From positions 1 to 64,000 of the forward strand of contig JAXJXV010000001.1 of the NCBI GenBank assembly GCA_036307305.1: a stretch of DNA of 64,000 bases, in the 5' to 3' direction. This document shows positions 17,952 through 26,417 of this stretch, one piece after another (within the stretch, counting starts at the first letter, position 1; the number at the start of each line of letters is the position of its first letter). The position numbers and the translations under genes were made by a program. This DNA is from SIG607 sp036307305 (GTDB taxonomy: Bacteria > Bacillota > Clostridia > Oscillospirales > Acutalibacteraceae). Under the pieces are notes generated by a model. It did no database searches. It saw nothing but the letters and a program-made list of their open reading frames with translations, and was not told the DNA's origin.

Positions 17952-19237
17952 AAAACAGCACATTTTTTGATACCGTAATATTTAAAACAATTTATTGTTT
18001 CTTTTGTGATTTTTTCACCGCACATTACTATGGGAACGGCAGGGGGACAGCTTACGTTAAGCTGTGAAAGTGTTTTGCCGAGAGCCTTTTCAACAGGCAG
18101 TTCTATAAAGTCGCTCATCATAGCATCGCGAATAGATATAACCCTTTGAGGAACTGAAAAACAAGGGGGAAAAGAGGTTATTACTTCTTTTTGCGGAATG
18201 GATAAAAAAAACTTTAGTATTCTTTCTAAATTGGTGTCCACAGAAAGCATAAGCACCGTAAAATCGGGGTCGCAAAATTCACATTCGATTTGTTCTTTTC
18301 TGAATAAATCGGCAAACTCATAACCCGTGTAACCGTACGCTTTTGCGCATACCGTTATTTTCATAGGCTCACTTTCAAAAAGGGTGTATCCCTTTCCTCT
18401 GAGTTGCTTTTTAAAATGCTCGACTTTTAATATAAAGCCGTTGAGTTTTTCTGAGTATCCCTCTGAAATATATTTATTTACAAGGTCAAGGGACTCTAAA
18501 ATAAGATAGGACGGACTTGTGGAGCCAAATACCGATAGAGCGTTTTTGACTTTTTTACTAAAGCTGCAGTCTTTGATATGCAGATAAGCGCCGCCTGTAA
18601 GACAGGGCAGTGTTTTATGAGCAGAGTCACAGCACATATCCGCCCCTAAGTCCATAGGATGTAATGATTCCTCTAAGAATTTCAGATAAGCTCCGTGAGC
18701 GTTATCTACAACAAGAAGGGCGTTGTGCTTCTTGCAAATTTCACTGATAGTTTTAATATCTGCGATATTACCCAGATAATCGGGGCTTGTGATATAAACT
18801 GCCTTTATACCGCTTTCTGCTAAAAGACGGTCAAGCTCTTCTTCGTCTATATTACAGGAAAGGTAGGTTGAACTCCCGTATAACCATTCTACCTCAAAAT
18901 CAAGTAAAGCGCAGGCTGTTAAAAAGCTTTTGTGAGCATTTCTTCCTGCAAGAATTTTAGTTATACCGCGCTGCTTTAAAATATAGAGCATAGCTCTTAT
19001 GCAGTGGGAAGACCCCTCTGTGCTGTAAAAGGTTGGACAGCCGAAAAGAAGCGACGCGTTTTTTTCGCTTTCGGCTATTATACCGTCTGCCTCGTAAAGA
19101 CTGTCGGCGCCGTGTATTTCGGTTATATCGTATTCCTCGCAGCCAAGAAAGGAAAAACCTTTGTGACCGGGCATATGCAGTCTTTCCGTACCGCTGTTTT
19201 TGTATTTGGCTACAAAATCATAAATAGGTGTGTTCAT
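17942..19237 (-). CDS. PLP-dependent Orn/Lys/Arg-type decarboxylase family protein
   Basis: A 431-residue fold-type I PLP enzyme of the short Orn/Lys/Arg decarboxylase family (like B. subtilis YaaO). The N-terminus MNTPIYDFVAKY and RLHMPGHKGF, and the PLP-lysine segment SAHKTLP, are typical. It would decarboxylate a basic amino acid to a polyamine such as cadaverine, putrescine or agmatine; which one cannot be told. Its ATG overlaps the scfB stop by one base, so it is translationally coupled to the SCIFF maturase. That linkage may mean only shared transcription, or a metabolic connection. Confidence 0.85.
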   Translation of the reverse strand: MNTPIYDFVAKYKNSGTERLHMPGHKGFSFLGCEEYDITEIHGADSLYEADGIIAESEKNASLLFGCPTFYSTEGSSHCIRAMLYILKQRGITKILAGRNAHKSFLTACALLDFEVEWLYGSSTYLSCNIDEEELDRLLAESGIKAVYITSPDYLGNIADIKTISEICKKHNALLVVDNAHGAYLKFLEESLHPMDLGADMCCDSAHKTLPCLTGGAYLHIKDCSFSKKVKNALSVFGSTSPSYLILESLDLVNKYISEGYSEKLNGFILKVEHFKKQLRGKGYTLFESEPMKITVCAKAYGYTGYEFADLFRKEQIECEFCDPDFTVLMLSVDTNLERILKFFLSIPQKEVITSFPPCFSVPQRVISIRDAMMSDFIELPVEKALGKTLSQLNVSCPPAVPIVMCGEKITKETINCFKYYGIKKCAVLKE

Positions 19238-20610
19238 CAGTTGTCACCAAGCTGACGGGCAATAGCAACCATAATTGCGCATTCCATACGCTTTTTGAAC
19301 ATCTCACAGCCGTACTCATAAACGCCTGTAACCTTGCCCGTGGCGTGATATGCATTAGCGGCACAGCCGCCCGAACAGTAAAGCCTTGCCCAACAGTCTT
19401 TGCACTCCTTATGAGCGTAAACGTTACAGCCCATAAATTCCTTTTGTATTTCTTTATTGGTGACTCCGTTCCATATATCGCCAAGCTTGAATTTTTCCTC
19501 TCCCACAAACTGATGACAGGGATAAAGGTCACCCCACGGTGTAACGGCCATATACTCAGTACCACTGCCGCAACCTGATATACGCTTATAAATGCAGGGA
19601 CCGCCCGTAAGGTCAATCATATAGTGATAGAAGGTGAATGGCTTACCTTCTTTATCCTTTTTAAGCATAAGCTGGGCAAGTTTTTCGTATTGCTCGAATA
19701 CAATAGGTAAATCCTCTGCTGTAAGCTCGTTTTTGTCACCCTTTGCGCAAACGACAGGCTCCATACTAAGCTCGTTAAATCCAAGCTCAAGCATAGTTTT
19801 GATATCCTCTAAAAAGTCAGGATTGTTATGTGTAAAAGTGCCGCGCATATAGTAGTTTTTGCCACCACGCGCCGTAACAAGCTTTTGAAATTTAGGTACA
19901 ATTTTATCGAAACTGCCTTTACCGTTGTAGTCAACTCTGTAACGGTCGTGAACTTCTTTTCGTCCGTCAAGACTTAATACTACGTTGCTCATTTCACGAT
20001 TCGCAAAATCAATAACGTCATCGTCAATAAGCATACCGTTGGTGGTAAGGGTAAAACGGAAATTTTTGCCCTTTTCTTTTTCAATACTACGGGCATAAGC
20101 TACCATCTTTTTTACAACTTCAAAGTTCATAAGAGGCTCTCCGCCGAAAAAGTCTACTTCAAGATTTTTTCGGTTTCCTGAATTTTCAACCAGAAAATCC
20201 AGAGCCTGTTTGCCCACCTCAAAGCTCATCATAGCTCTGTCACCGTGATATTTACCCTGACTTGCAAAGCAGTACTCACAGTTAAGATTGCAGGTGTGGG
20301 CGATATGTATACAAAGCGCCTTAACGACACCTGCGGTTTTTTCTTTAAGGGCGCCCGCCATATTCTCAAAGGTATCGGGTGCAAAAAGCTTACCAGACTC
20401 CTTAAGCTCACAAATCTGGTCGTAGCAATCCTCTATTTCCTCTATAGAAACGTCTTTGTGAATATTTGAAGTTTTTTCTATTACAATATTTTTTTCAAGG
20501 TCTTCAAAAAGTGAAATTATATCATAGGCAACCTCGTCCACAACGTGTACGGAACCGCTGCACACGTCAAGAACGACGTTATAGCCGCCTAACTTGTACT
20601 GATGAATCAT
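19237..20610 (-). CDS. scfB: SCIFF peptide maturase (radical SAM/SPASM)
   Basis: A 457-residue radical SAM enzyme that forms thioether cross-links in the SCIFF peptide encoded just upstream. An N-terminal peptide-recognition (RRE-like) region of about 90 residues is followed by the radical SAM motif CNLNCEYC (Cys107, 111, 114). The C-terminal SPASM domain is rich in cysteines for two auxiliary Fe-S clusters (CGSGTEYMAVTPWGDLYPC, KECKDCWARLYCSGGC). ATG 20610 is chosen because GGAG lies upstream and the protein then begins MIHQYKLGGYN, as in homologues. It overlaps the decarboxylase start by one base. Confidence 0.94.
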   Translation of the reverse strand: MIHQYKLGGYNVVLDVCSGSVHVVDEVAYDIISLFEDLEKNIVIEKTSNIHKDVSIEEIEDCYDQICELKESGKLFAPDTFENMAGALKEKTAGVVKALCIHIAHTCNLNCEYCFASQGKYHGDRAMMSFEVGKQALDFLVENSGNRKNLEVDFFGGEPLMNFEVVKKMVAYARSIEKEKGKNFRFTLTTNGMLIDDDVIDFANREMSNVVLSLDGRKEVHDRYRVDYNGKGSFDKIVPKFQKLVTARGGKNYYMRGTFTHNNPDFLEDIKTMLELGFNELSMEPVVCAKGDKNELTAEDLPIVFEQYEKLAQLMLKKDKEGKPFTFYHYMIDLTGGPCIYKRISGCGSGTEYMAVTPWGDLYPCHQFVGEEKFKLGDIWNGVTNKEIQKEFMGCNVYAHKECKDCWARLYCSGGCAANAYHATGKVTGVYEYGCEMFKKRMECAIMVAIARQLGDN

Positions 20611-20638
20611 TTTAATTCGAACTCCTTTAATATAAGAA

Positions 20639-20663
20639 AAATGCCGCCGATTCGGCGGCATTT
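20639..20663 (-). terminator. Intercistronic hairpin between scfA and scfB
   Basis: A 12-base-pair inverted repeat (AAATGCCGCCGA / TCGGCGGCATTT) followed by a T-rich run on the minus strand lies just after the scfA stop and before the scfB ribosome site. It probably works as a partial terminator or 3'-end stabiliser, giving far more precursor-peptide mRNA than maturase mRNA. The differential expression is inferred. Confidence 0.8.
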
Positions 20664-20673
20664 AGATTTTGCT

Positions 20674-20826
20674 TTACTTGCTTTCCTCGGTGTTTTCACA
20701 CTGCTGATTAGCAATACCGCAGCTGGTTTTACAAGCAGACTGACAAGAAGTCTGACACTCACCGCAACCGCCGTTTTTAGCGCTTTCACAAAGATTACGG
20801 GTTTCAATAGTAACAATACGTTTCAC
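20674..20826 (-). CDS. scfA: SCIFF precursor peptide (six-cysteine RiPP)
   Basis: A 50-residue ribosomally made peptide, the near-universal SCIFF of Clostridia. The core motif CGECQTSCQSACKTSC (21-36) and a final Cys43 give the six family cysteines; a seventh, Cys13, lies in the leader part. ScfB is expected to link cysteines to neighbouring residues as thioethers. It starts with GTG, seven bases after GGAGGT. It has its own promoter and an intercistronic hairpin before scfB. The biological role of mature SCIFF is unknown. Confidence 0.95.
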   Translation of the reverse strand: MKRIVTIETRNLCESAKNGGCGECQTSCQSACKTSCGIANQQCENTEESK

Positions 20827-20858
20827 TGTACTGACCTCCAATGCATTAATCTTTTAAA

Positions 20859-20887
20859 ATGATAACATAAAACGTGACATAAGTCAA
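20859..20887 (-). promoter_or_regulatory. Promoter of scfA
   Basis: On the minus strand TTGACT, a 17-base spacer and TATCAT lie about 32 bases before the scfA start. Confidence 0.72.
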
Positions 20888-20911
20888 TAGGAGATTATTT
20901 TCTTTTTTTGG

Positions 20912-20940
20912 TTGCTTTTTGCTATTATATGTAGTATAAT
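20912..20940 (+). promoter_or_regulatory. Promoter of the polysaccharide locus
   Basis: TTGCTT, 17 bases and TATAAT lie about 50 bases before the aminotransferase start. No other comparable promoter or terminator was found in the following 28 kb, so this may drive the whole run. Confidence 0.62.
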
Positions 20941-20992
20941 TTAATATATTATGGACATACTATAATTTTTTAACACTTTTAGGATGGTTTTT

Positions 20993-22198
20993 ATGATGAA
21001 CGTTTCTTTTTCACCTCCGGATATTTCTCAGATGGAAGTCGATGAGGTAAGCAAGGCTTTACTGTCGGGCTGGATTACTACAGGCCTCCGCACAAAAGAG
21101 CTTGAAAAGAAAATAGGGGACTATGTCGGTAGTAATAAATGCGTCTGTCTTAATTCTCAGACAGCCTGTGCCGAAATGGCGCTGAGGGTACTTGGTATCG
21201 GCAAGGGTGATGAGGTTATAACTACAGCCTACACCTATACCGCCTCTGCCTCGGTTATCGACCACGTCGGCGCAAAAATTGTGCTTGTTGATACCGCTGA
21301 GGATTCCTTTGAAATGGATTACCAAAAGCTTCAAAATGCAATAACGGATAAAACCAAGGCTATAATTGCCGTTGATATTGCAGGTATCCCCTGTGATTAT
21401 GACAGAATTTTTGAAATCGTTAACAGTAAGCGTTCACTTTTTAAACCAAACGGTGAAATTCAAAAGGCGTTGGGCAGAGTTGCCGTTATGTGCGATGCGG
21501 CTCACGCGTTGGGCGCTTCCTACAAGGGTAAAATGGTTGGCAGTGTTGCGGACTTTTCGGCATTTTCTTTTCACGCTGTAAAAAACTTCACTACTGCTGA
21601 GGGTGGCGCACTTACCTGGCGCACTATTGATGGCATAGACGACGATGAAATTTATAAACAGCTTCAGCTTTTATCTCTTCACGGTCAGTCAAAGGACGCT
21701 TTTGCAAAGGCAAAGCTCGGCGCTTGGGAATATGACATAGTAGGAACCTACTATAAGTGCAATATGACCGATATTGCCGCCGCTATGGGACTTGCTCAGT
21801 TTGAGCGTTACCCCCAGATGCTCGGACGAAGAAAAGAAATTATTCAGAAGTATGATAATGCGCTTAAACCGCTTGGCGTCAAGGTGCTTAATCACTATAC
21901 GGAGGATTACCAAAGCTCAGGTCATCTTTATCTTACAAGAATTCCCAATATAACGGGTGAGCAGAGAAACGAGATTATAACAAAAATGGCGGAAAACGGT
22001 ATTGCCTGTAACGTTCATTATAAGCCTTTGCCCATGCATACGGCGTATAGAAATTTAGGCTTTGATATAAAAGATTTCGGTAACGCATATAATCAGTTTG
22101 CAAACGAAATAACCCTACCGCTTCATACCTGCCTTACTGATGAAGAGGCAGAGTATGTGATAGAAACTTACGTGAAGATTATAAAAGAATACTTTTGA
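20993..22198 (+). CDS. DegT/DnrJ/EryC1-family sugar aminotransferase
   Basis: A 401-residue PLP enzyme that transfers an amino group to a keto-sugar nucleotide. The PLP Lys197 lies in FSFHAVKNFTTAEGG, with Asp168 and His171 in MCDAAHALG. The ATG at 20993 has AGGA eight bases upstream; an ATG at 20984 lies inside that ribosome site. It starts the polysaccharide locus and is followed by two ATP-grasp ligases. Its likely substrate is a UDP-4-keto-6-deoxy-HexNAc, which the CapE homologue at 42 kb could supply, in analogy with the PseB-PseC pair. The exact sugar is not determined. Confidence 0.9.
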   Translation: MMNVSFSPPDISQMEVDEVSKALLSGWITTGLRTKELEKKIGDYVGSNKCVCLNSQTACAEMALRVLGIGKGDEVITTAYTYTASASVIDHVGAKIVLVDTAEDSFEMDYQKLQNAITDKTKAIIAVDIAGIPCDYDRIFEIVNSKRSLFKPNGEIQKALGRVAVMCDAAHALGASYKGKMVGSVADFSAFSFHAVKNFTTAEGGALTWRTIDGIDDDEIYKQLQLLSLHGQSKDAFAKAKLGAWEYDIVGTYYKCNMTDIAAAMGLAQFERYPQMLGRRKEIIQKYDNALKPLGVKVLNHYTEDYQSSGHLYLTRIPNITGEQRNEIITKMAENGIACNVHYKPLPMHTAYRNLGFDIKDFGNAYNQFANEITLPLHTCLTDEEAEYVIETYVKIIKEYF

Positions 22199-22211
22199 CA
22201 AGAGGTAACAA

Positions 22212-23396
22212 ATGAAAAAAGTTCTTATTATTGGCGCAGGATTTCTTCAAAGCTTTGTTATAAGAAAAGCGAGAGAGCTTGGCTATGAGGTACTCGCTGT
22301 AGATGCTGATAAAAATGCCGTTGGCTTTAAATACGCTCACAAACACGCGGTAATAAACATAGTGGATGAGAAAGCTTGTCTTGAATATGCGAGAAAAGAA
22401 AATATAGACGGTGTTCTTACCGCCGCTACAGATTACGGTGTGCTTACGGCTTCTTTTATTGCAGAGCAGTTGGGTCTTAACGGTATTGACTACAGCGTAG
22501 CTAAGATTATTAAAAATAAGTATCAGGTGCGAAAAAAACTCACTTTGTCAGGCGCTGACGATACGGGAGAGGTATTTCAGGTTTCTTCGGTTGAGGAAGC
22601 CGAGAAGATAAAAAACGAAATTGATTATCCCGTAATGGTTAAGCCATGTGACGGTTCGGGTAGCCGAGGCGCTTCAAAGGTTGAAAAGGCTGAGGATTTA
22701 ACTGTTGCCTGTGAACTTGCAATCAGCAACTCGCTTTCCAGACTTTCAACGGTTGAGCCGTTTATTGTTGGTAATGAATACGGCGTTGAATCCTTTGTGA
22801 AAGACGGCGAGATATACGTGCTTGGCGTTATGAAAAAAACAATGACCAAACCGCCTTTCTATGCAGAGCTTGGTCACGCTTTACCAAACGGACTTGATAA
22901 AGCTGTAGAGGAAAAAATCAGAAATTGCGCTGAAAAAGCTATAAAAACTCTTGGTATTGACTTCGGAAGCGTAAATATGGATTTACTGCTCACCGAAAAC
23001 GGTGAAGTTCATATTGTAGATATAGGCGCGAGAATGGGTGGAAATCTTATAGGCTCTCATATAATCCCCATTGGAACAGGTATTGACTATATGGGAAATA
23101 TGATAAAAGCCTTTGTGAATGATGATTACGATTTCAGTCCTGTAAATAAATGCAAAGATGTTTCAACTCGTCTGTTGGCTCTTTCTGCTGGTGTGGTAGA
23201 AAAGCTTCCCGATTTTGCATCTTTGGAAAATGAAAACGTTATTATAGAGCATCGCCTGAACGTAGGGGATGAAATTATGCCTTATAGAACAAACCTCGAC
23301 GGCTGTGGATACGTGGTATGCACAGGCGAAGGCTGTGAGGAAAAGGCAGAAAGCATTAAAGAGTATATAGATAAAAATATTGTCAGAAAGCAATGA
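22212..23396 (+). CDS. ATP-grasp ligase, carbamoyl-phosphate-synthase-like (copy 1)
   Basis: A 394-residue ATP-grasp enzyme: a pre-ATP-grasp Rossmann part (KVLIIGAGFLQ), ATP-binding residues around MVKPCDGSGSRG, and the metal-binding end VHIVDIGARMGGN. Such enzymes couple a carboxylate to an amine through an acyl phosphate. It is too short for carbamoyl phosphate synthase and stands beside a sugar aminotransferase. A tempting role is attaching an amino acid or other acid to the new amino group of the sugar; this is inference. A homologous gene follows immediately. Confidence 0.82.
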   Translation: MKKVLIIGAGFLQSFVIRKARELGYEVLAVDADKNAVGFKYAHKHAVINIVDEKACLEYARKENIDGVLTAATDYGVLTASFIAEQLGLNGIDYSVAKIIKNKYQVRKKLTLSGADDTGEVFQVSSVEEAEKIKNEIDYPVMVKPCDGSGSRGASKVEKAEDLTVACELAISNSLSRLSTVEPFIVGNEYGVESFVKDGEIYVLGVMKKTMTKPPFYAELGHALPNGLDKAVEEKIRNCAEKAIKTLGIDFGSVNMDLLLTENGEVHIVDIGARMGGNLIGSHIIPIGTGIDYMGNMIKAFVNDDYDFSPVNKCKDVSTRLLALSAGVVEKLPDFASLENENVIIEHRLNVGDEIMPYRTNLDGCGYVVCTGEGCEEKAESIKEYIDKNIVRKQ

Positions 23397-23401
23397 AGTG
23401 T

Positions 23402-24607
23402 ATGAAAAAAATTCTTGTAATAGGCGGGGGAGCCTATCAGGTCCCTCTTATAAAGAGAATAAAAGAACGCGGTTACGAAGCTTACTGTGTTGACGGTAAT
23501 GCTTCAGCGTTGGGTTCCAAGTATGCTGACGGCTTTAAGCATATAGACATTATGGATAAAAACGAATGTCTTTCTTATGCAAAGGAAATGAGAATTAACG
23601 CCGTTATGACGTATGGCGCGACAATAACACTTCCTACAGTGTCGTATATCGGCGAAAGACTATCGCTACCGTGTTTACCCTATGATACGGCAGAGCTTTC
23701 CAAAAGCAAATACAAAATTAAAAGGCGCCTTGCTGATGCAGGTTGTAATATTAAGGGTGATTTTTTTGAGTTTCATTCTGTAGAGGAAGCAAAAAAACAA
23801 AAAATCACAGTGCCATGTGTAATAAAACCAAGTGACGGCTCAGGCAGTAAGGGTGTTACTCTTGTGGAAAACGAAGCAGAGCTTGAAAATGCTATAGAGT
23901 ATGCCTTTGAAAATGCAAGATTCGGTGAGTTTTACTCTGAAGCGCTTGTAAAGGGCGACGAATATACGGTAGAGGCATTTGTTGCTGAAGGAGAAACCTA
24001 CGTTTACTGCATAGTAAAGACTACATTCGAAAGAAACGAGAACGGAGAAATATCTTACGGACACAGAACTCCGTCAGGACTAAGTGAGGAAACCGAAAAA
24101 ATAATAGCCGATGAAGTTAAAAAGGCTGTAAAAGCACTGGGAATTACAATGCTGAGCGTTAATTTTGACGTAATACTTTCAGAAGCTGACGGTAAGCCAT
24201 ATATAATAGACTGCGGTATAAGGGTGGGACAAAATCTGATAGCCTCTCATTTCGTACCTCTTTCCCGCGGTGTGAGTGTTATTGACAGAAGTATTGATAT
24301 TGCGCTTGGTGAAAAAGCAGATTGTAAACCACTTTTTAATAAATGTATAGCCACACGACTACTGATTTATAAATCGGGTGTAATCACCGAAATCAAACCA
24401 ATGGATGATATCATCGGCAAAAACGGTATTGTGGACGTGGTTATGCGAAAGGGTGTAGGCGACGTTCAAAAGCCATATAAGGAAAAGTCCGATACTTGCG
24501 GATGGGTAATTACCCAAGGACAAACTCCAGATGAAGCTGAAGAAAAAGCCCAGAAAGCCAAAAAAATTATAGAAGATTATATAATTATTAAACCGATTGA
24601 GGTGTAA
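23402..24607 (+). CDS. ATP-grasp ligase, carbamoyl-phosphate-synthase-like (copy 2)
   Basis: A 401-residue paralogue of the preceding gene with the same layout (KKILVIGGGAYQ, VIKPSDGSGSKG, YIIDCGIRVGQN). It presumably forms a second amide or peptide bond, or acts on the product of the first. The ATG at 23402 aligns with the start of copy 1; an in-frame ATG at 23393 overlapping the previous stop is an alternative, and neither has a strong ribosome site. Both copies end with a C-terminal domain of about 90 residues after the ATP-grasp fold. Substrates are unknown. Confidence 0.82.
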   Translation: MKKILVIGGGAYQVPLIKRIKERGYEAYCVDGNASALGSKYADGFKHIDIMDKNECLSYAKEMRINAVMTYGATITLPTVSYIGERLSLPCLPYDTAELSKSKYKIKRRLADAGCNIKGDFFEFHSVEEAKKQKITVPCVIKPSDGSGSKGVTLVENEAELENAIEYAFENARFGEFYSEALVKGDEYTVEAFVAEGETYVYCIVKTTFERNENGEISYGHRTPSGLSEETEKIIADEVKKAVKALGITMLSVNFDVILSEADGKPYIIDCGIRVGQNLIASHFVPLSRGVSVIDRSIDIALGEKADCKPLFNKCIATRLLIYKSGVITEIKPMDDIIGKNGIVDVVMRKGVGDVQKPYKEKSDTCGWVITQGQTPDEAEEKAQKAKKIIEDYIIIKPIEV

Positions 24608-24609
24608 AA

Positions 24610-25296
24610 ATGAGTAAACCGAAAAGCAGAAGCTTTTACGTAGTAGTTGTAAAACGAATAGCCGATATATTAATTGGGCTTATAGCACTGCCTTTTTTAG
24701 CTCTGATTGTTCTTTTGGTAGGACTTGCTATAAAGCTTGATGACGGCGGTCCTGTTTTCTATAGGGCAAAGCGAATAGGAAAAGACAGTAAAATATTTGA
24801 TATGTACAAGTTCAGGTCTATGGTGGTTAACGCTCCTAACTATACCAACAAAGACGGCAGTACATATAACGCTCCCGACGATAACAGAGTAACAAAAGTA
24901 GGGAAATTTATACGAAAAACAAGTGTTGATGAGTTGCCTCAGTTTTTTAACGTGCTTATAGGCAATATGACCTTTATAGGTCCAAGAGCCAGTGGCGCCG
25001 GCGCCCTTGACAATTATTTGGATGATGAAAAAGCTAAAATGGAAGTAAAACCTGGTATAACGGGCTTTACTCAGGCATATTACCGTAATGGACTAACCGT
25101 CAGAGAAAAGCGTCTTAAGGATGCTTGGTATGCTCAGAACGTAACCTTTGTACTGGATGTAAAAATCTTCTTTAAAACCATAGTAACGGTTTTAAAAAGA
25201 GAACAGGTTTATACCAACAGCGCGGGCGTTAATATCGCCGAGCTTCAGGTGGATACAGTAACGGTAGGCGAAAATCGTGATACAGTGGTAAGATAG
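24610..25296 (+). CDS. Initiating phosphoglycosyl transferase (bacterial sugar transferase)
   Basis: A 228-residue monotopic membrane enzyme that moves a sugar-1-phosphate from a UDP-sugar to undecaprenyl phosphate, the first step of repeat-unit assembly. It has one N-terminal membrane segment (about 15-38), then the conserved KLDDGGPVFYRAKRIGK and MYKFRSM. The catalytic Asp-Glu pair lies in SVDELPQFFNVLIG, followed by GNMTFIGPRA. It is of the short PglC/RfbP-C-terminal type without the long polytopic N-terminus. Given the cap genes and aminotransferase, the first sugar may be an amino or diamino sugar. Confidence 0.92.
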   Translation: MSKPKSRSFYVVVVKRIADILIGLIALPFLALIVLLVGLAIKLDDGGPVFYRAKRIGKDSKIFDMYKFRSMVVNAPNYTNKDGSTYNAPDDNRVTKVGKFIRKTSVDELPQFFNVLIGNMTFIGPRASGAGALDNYLDDEKAKMEVKPGITGFTQAYYRNGLTVREKRLKDAWYAQNVTFVLDVKIFFKTIVTVLKREQVYTNSAGVNIAELQVDTVTVGENRDTVVR

Positions 25297-25306
25297 GAGA
25301 TTAATT

Positions 25307-26389
25307 ATGGCTGTCAGTAAAAAAGCAAAAGCACTTTATAATGCAGTGTTTGATGGAATAGAAATTTTTGCAGCAAACAAGATTTCAAACTATCAAGAAC
25401 GAAGAGATTTAAGAAAGTATTTCCCAAAAAAACCAATGCCAAAAAGCTATGCCAAAGAATATAAAAAATATTGGAGTAGATGGGCGAAAGTATCTCCTAA
25501 ATGGGGATGGTATTATGCTGCAAGAAATGGAATTGAAGATGTTAGATATATTCCACATACTTTGTATTACACAATTATAGACCAAAAACTTAATGCAAGA
25601 AAACTTGGTTGGGGATTTAATGATAAAAATTATTATTCTAAGATTTTTGCTGACATAAAGCAACCGCAAACTATTATCAGAAGTTTTTCATCTGATATTT
25701 TTACAGATTCTGAATATAATCAAATAACAATTGAAGAGGCTTATAAAGAAATAATTAAGAACACTGAAGTGATATGCAAACCAACGCAAGAATCCGGAAG
25801 CGGTAGAGGAATTGAATTTTGGAATTGTGAAAAAGATGCGGATAAAATTTGGTCTTATCTAAAAGATAAAAGTAACTCCAACTATATCGTTCAAAAAATT
25901 ATTAAACAGCATAGTTTATATAACGAAATTCACTCTTCCTCGGTTAATACAATTAGAATTTGTTCTATTCTACTTTGTGATGGTGTGCATATTTTATCCT
26001 CTGTTTTAAGAATGGGAGTGGATAAAAGCAGGGTTGACAATGCAACAGCTGGTGGTATTTCTTGTGGTATTGATGAAAACGGTTGTCTTAAAGAATATGC
26101 ATACAGCTTTTACAGTGGAGAAAAAACTGCCGTTCATCCTCAAGGTTTTGTTTTTAAAGGTGTAAAACTACCATATTATGATAAAGCTGTAGAACTTGTG
26201 AAAAAAGCACATCCTGTTATAGGTAATTTTAAACTAGTATCATGGGATATTTGCATCGATGAAAAAGGTGATGCTGTTCTTATTGAAGCAAATATGCGAA
26301 AAGGAGCGGCCAATCTACAACAATTTGCTAACGGTCCGCTTTTTGGAGACCTTACCGAGAGAATAATGGATGAGGTTTATGGAAAATAA
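25307..26389 (+). CDS. Sugar-transfer-associated ATP-grasp protein
   Basis: A 360-residue protein of the ATP-grasp group that commonly sits beside sugar transferases in capsule loci. Conserved pieces are CKPTQESGSGRGIEFW, a central SSSVNTIRICS and the ATP-grasp end SWDICIDEKGDAVLIEAN. Its precise reaction is not established; ligation of an amino acid or other acid to a sugar is the usual proposal. The DNA is more AT-rich than the genes before it, with much AAA/AAT/ATA codon use, hinting at separate ancestry. It begins ten bases after the phosphoglycosyl transferase. Confidence 0.78.
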   Translation: MAVSKKAKALYNAVFDGIEIFAANKISNYQERRDLRKYFPKKPMPKSYAKEYKKYWSRWAKVSPKWGWYYAARNGIEDVRYIPHTLYYTIIDQKLNARKLGWGFNDKNYYSKIFADIKQPQTIIRSFSSDIFTDSEYNQITIEEAYKEIIKNTEVICKPTQESGSGRGIEFWNCEKDADKIWSYLKDKSNSNYIVQKIIKQHSLYNEIHSSSVNTIRICSILLCDGVHILSSVLRMGVDKSRVDNATAGGISCGIDENGCLKEYAYSFYSGEKTAVHPQGFVFKGVKLPYYDKAVELVKKAHPVIGNFKLVSWDICIDEKGDAVLIEANMRKGAANLQQFANGPLFGDLTERIMDEVYGK

Positions 26390-26417
26390 TTCTTTAAATA
26401 GTGTTGGGTGATAAGAA

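Noticed and set aside
20602..20862. Plus-strand frame of 86 codons across scfA
   Set aside because: The opposite strand encodes the unmistakable SCIFF peptide with ribosome site and promoter; the plus frame is a shadow.
22212..24607. Possible split carbamoyl-phosphate synthase large chain
   Set aside because: The two ATP-grasp proteins resemble its fold, but each is a complete separate protein with its own Rossmann start and C-terminal domain. They are far too short in sum and sit in a sugar locus.
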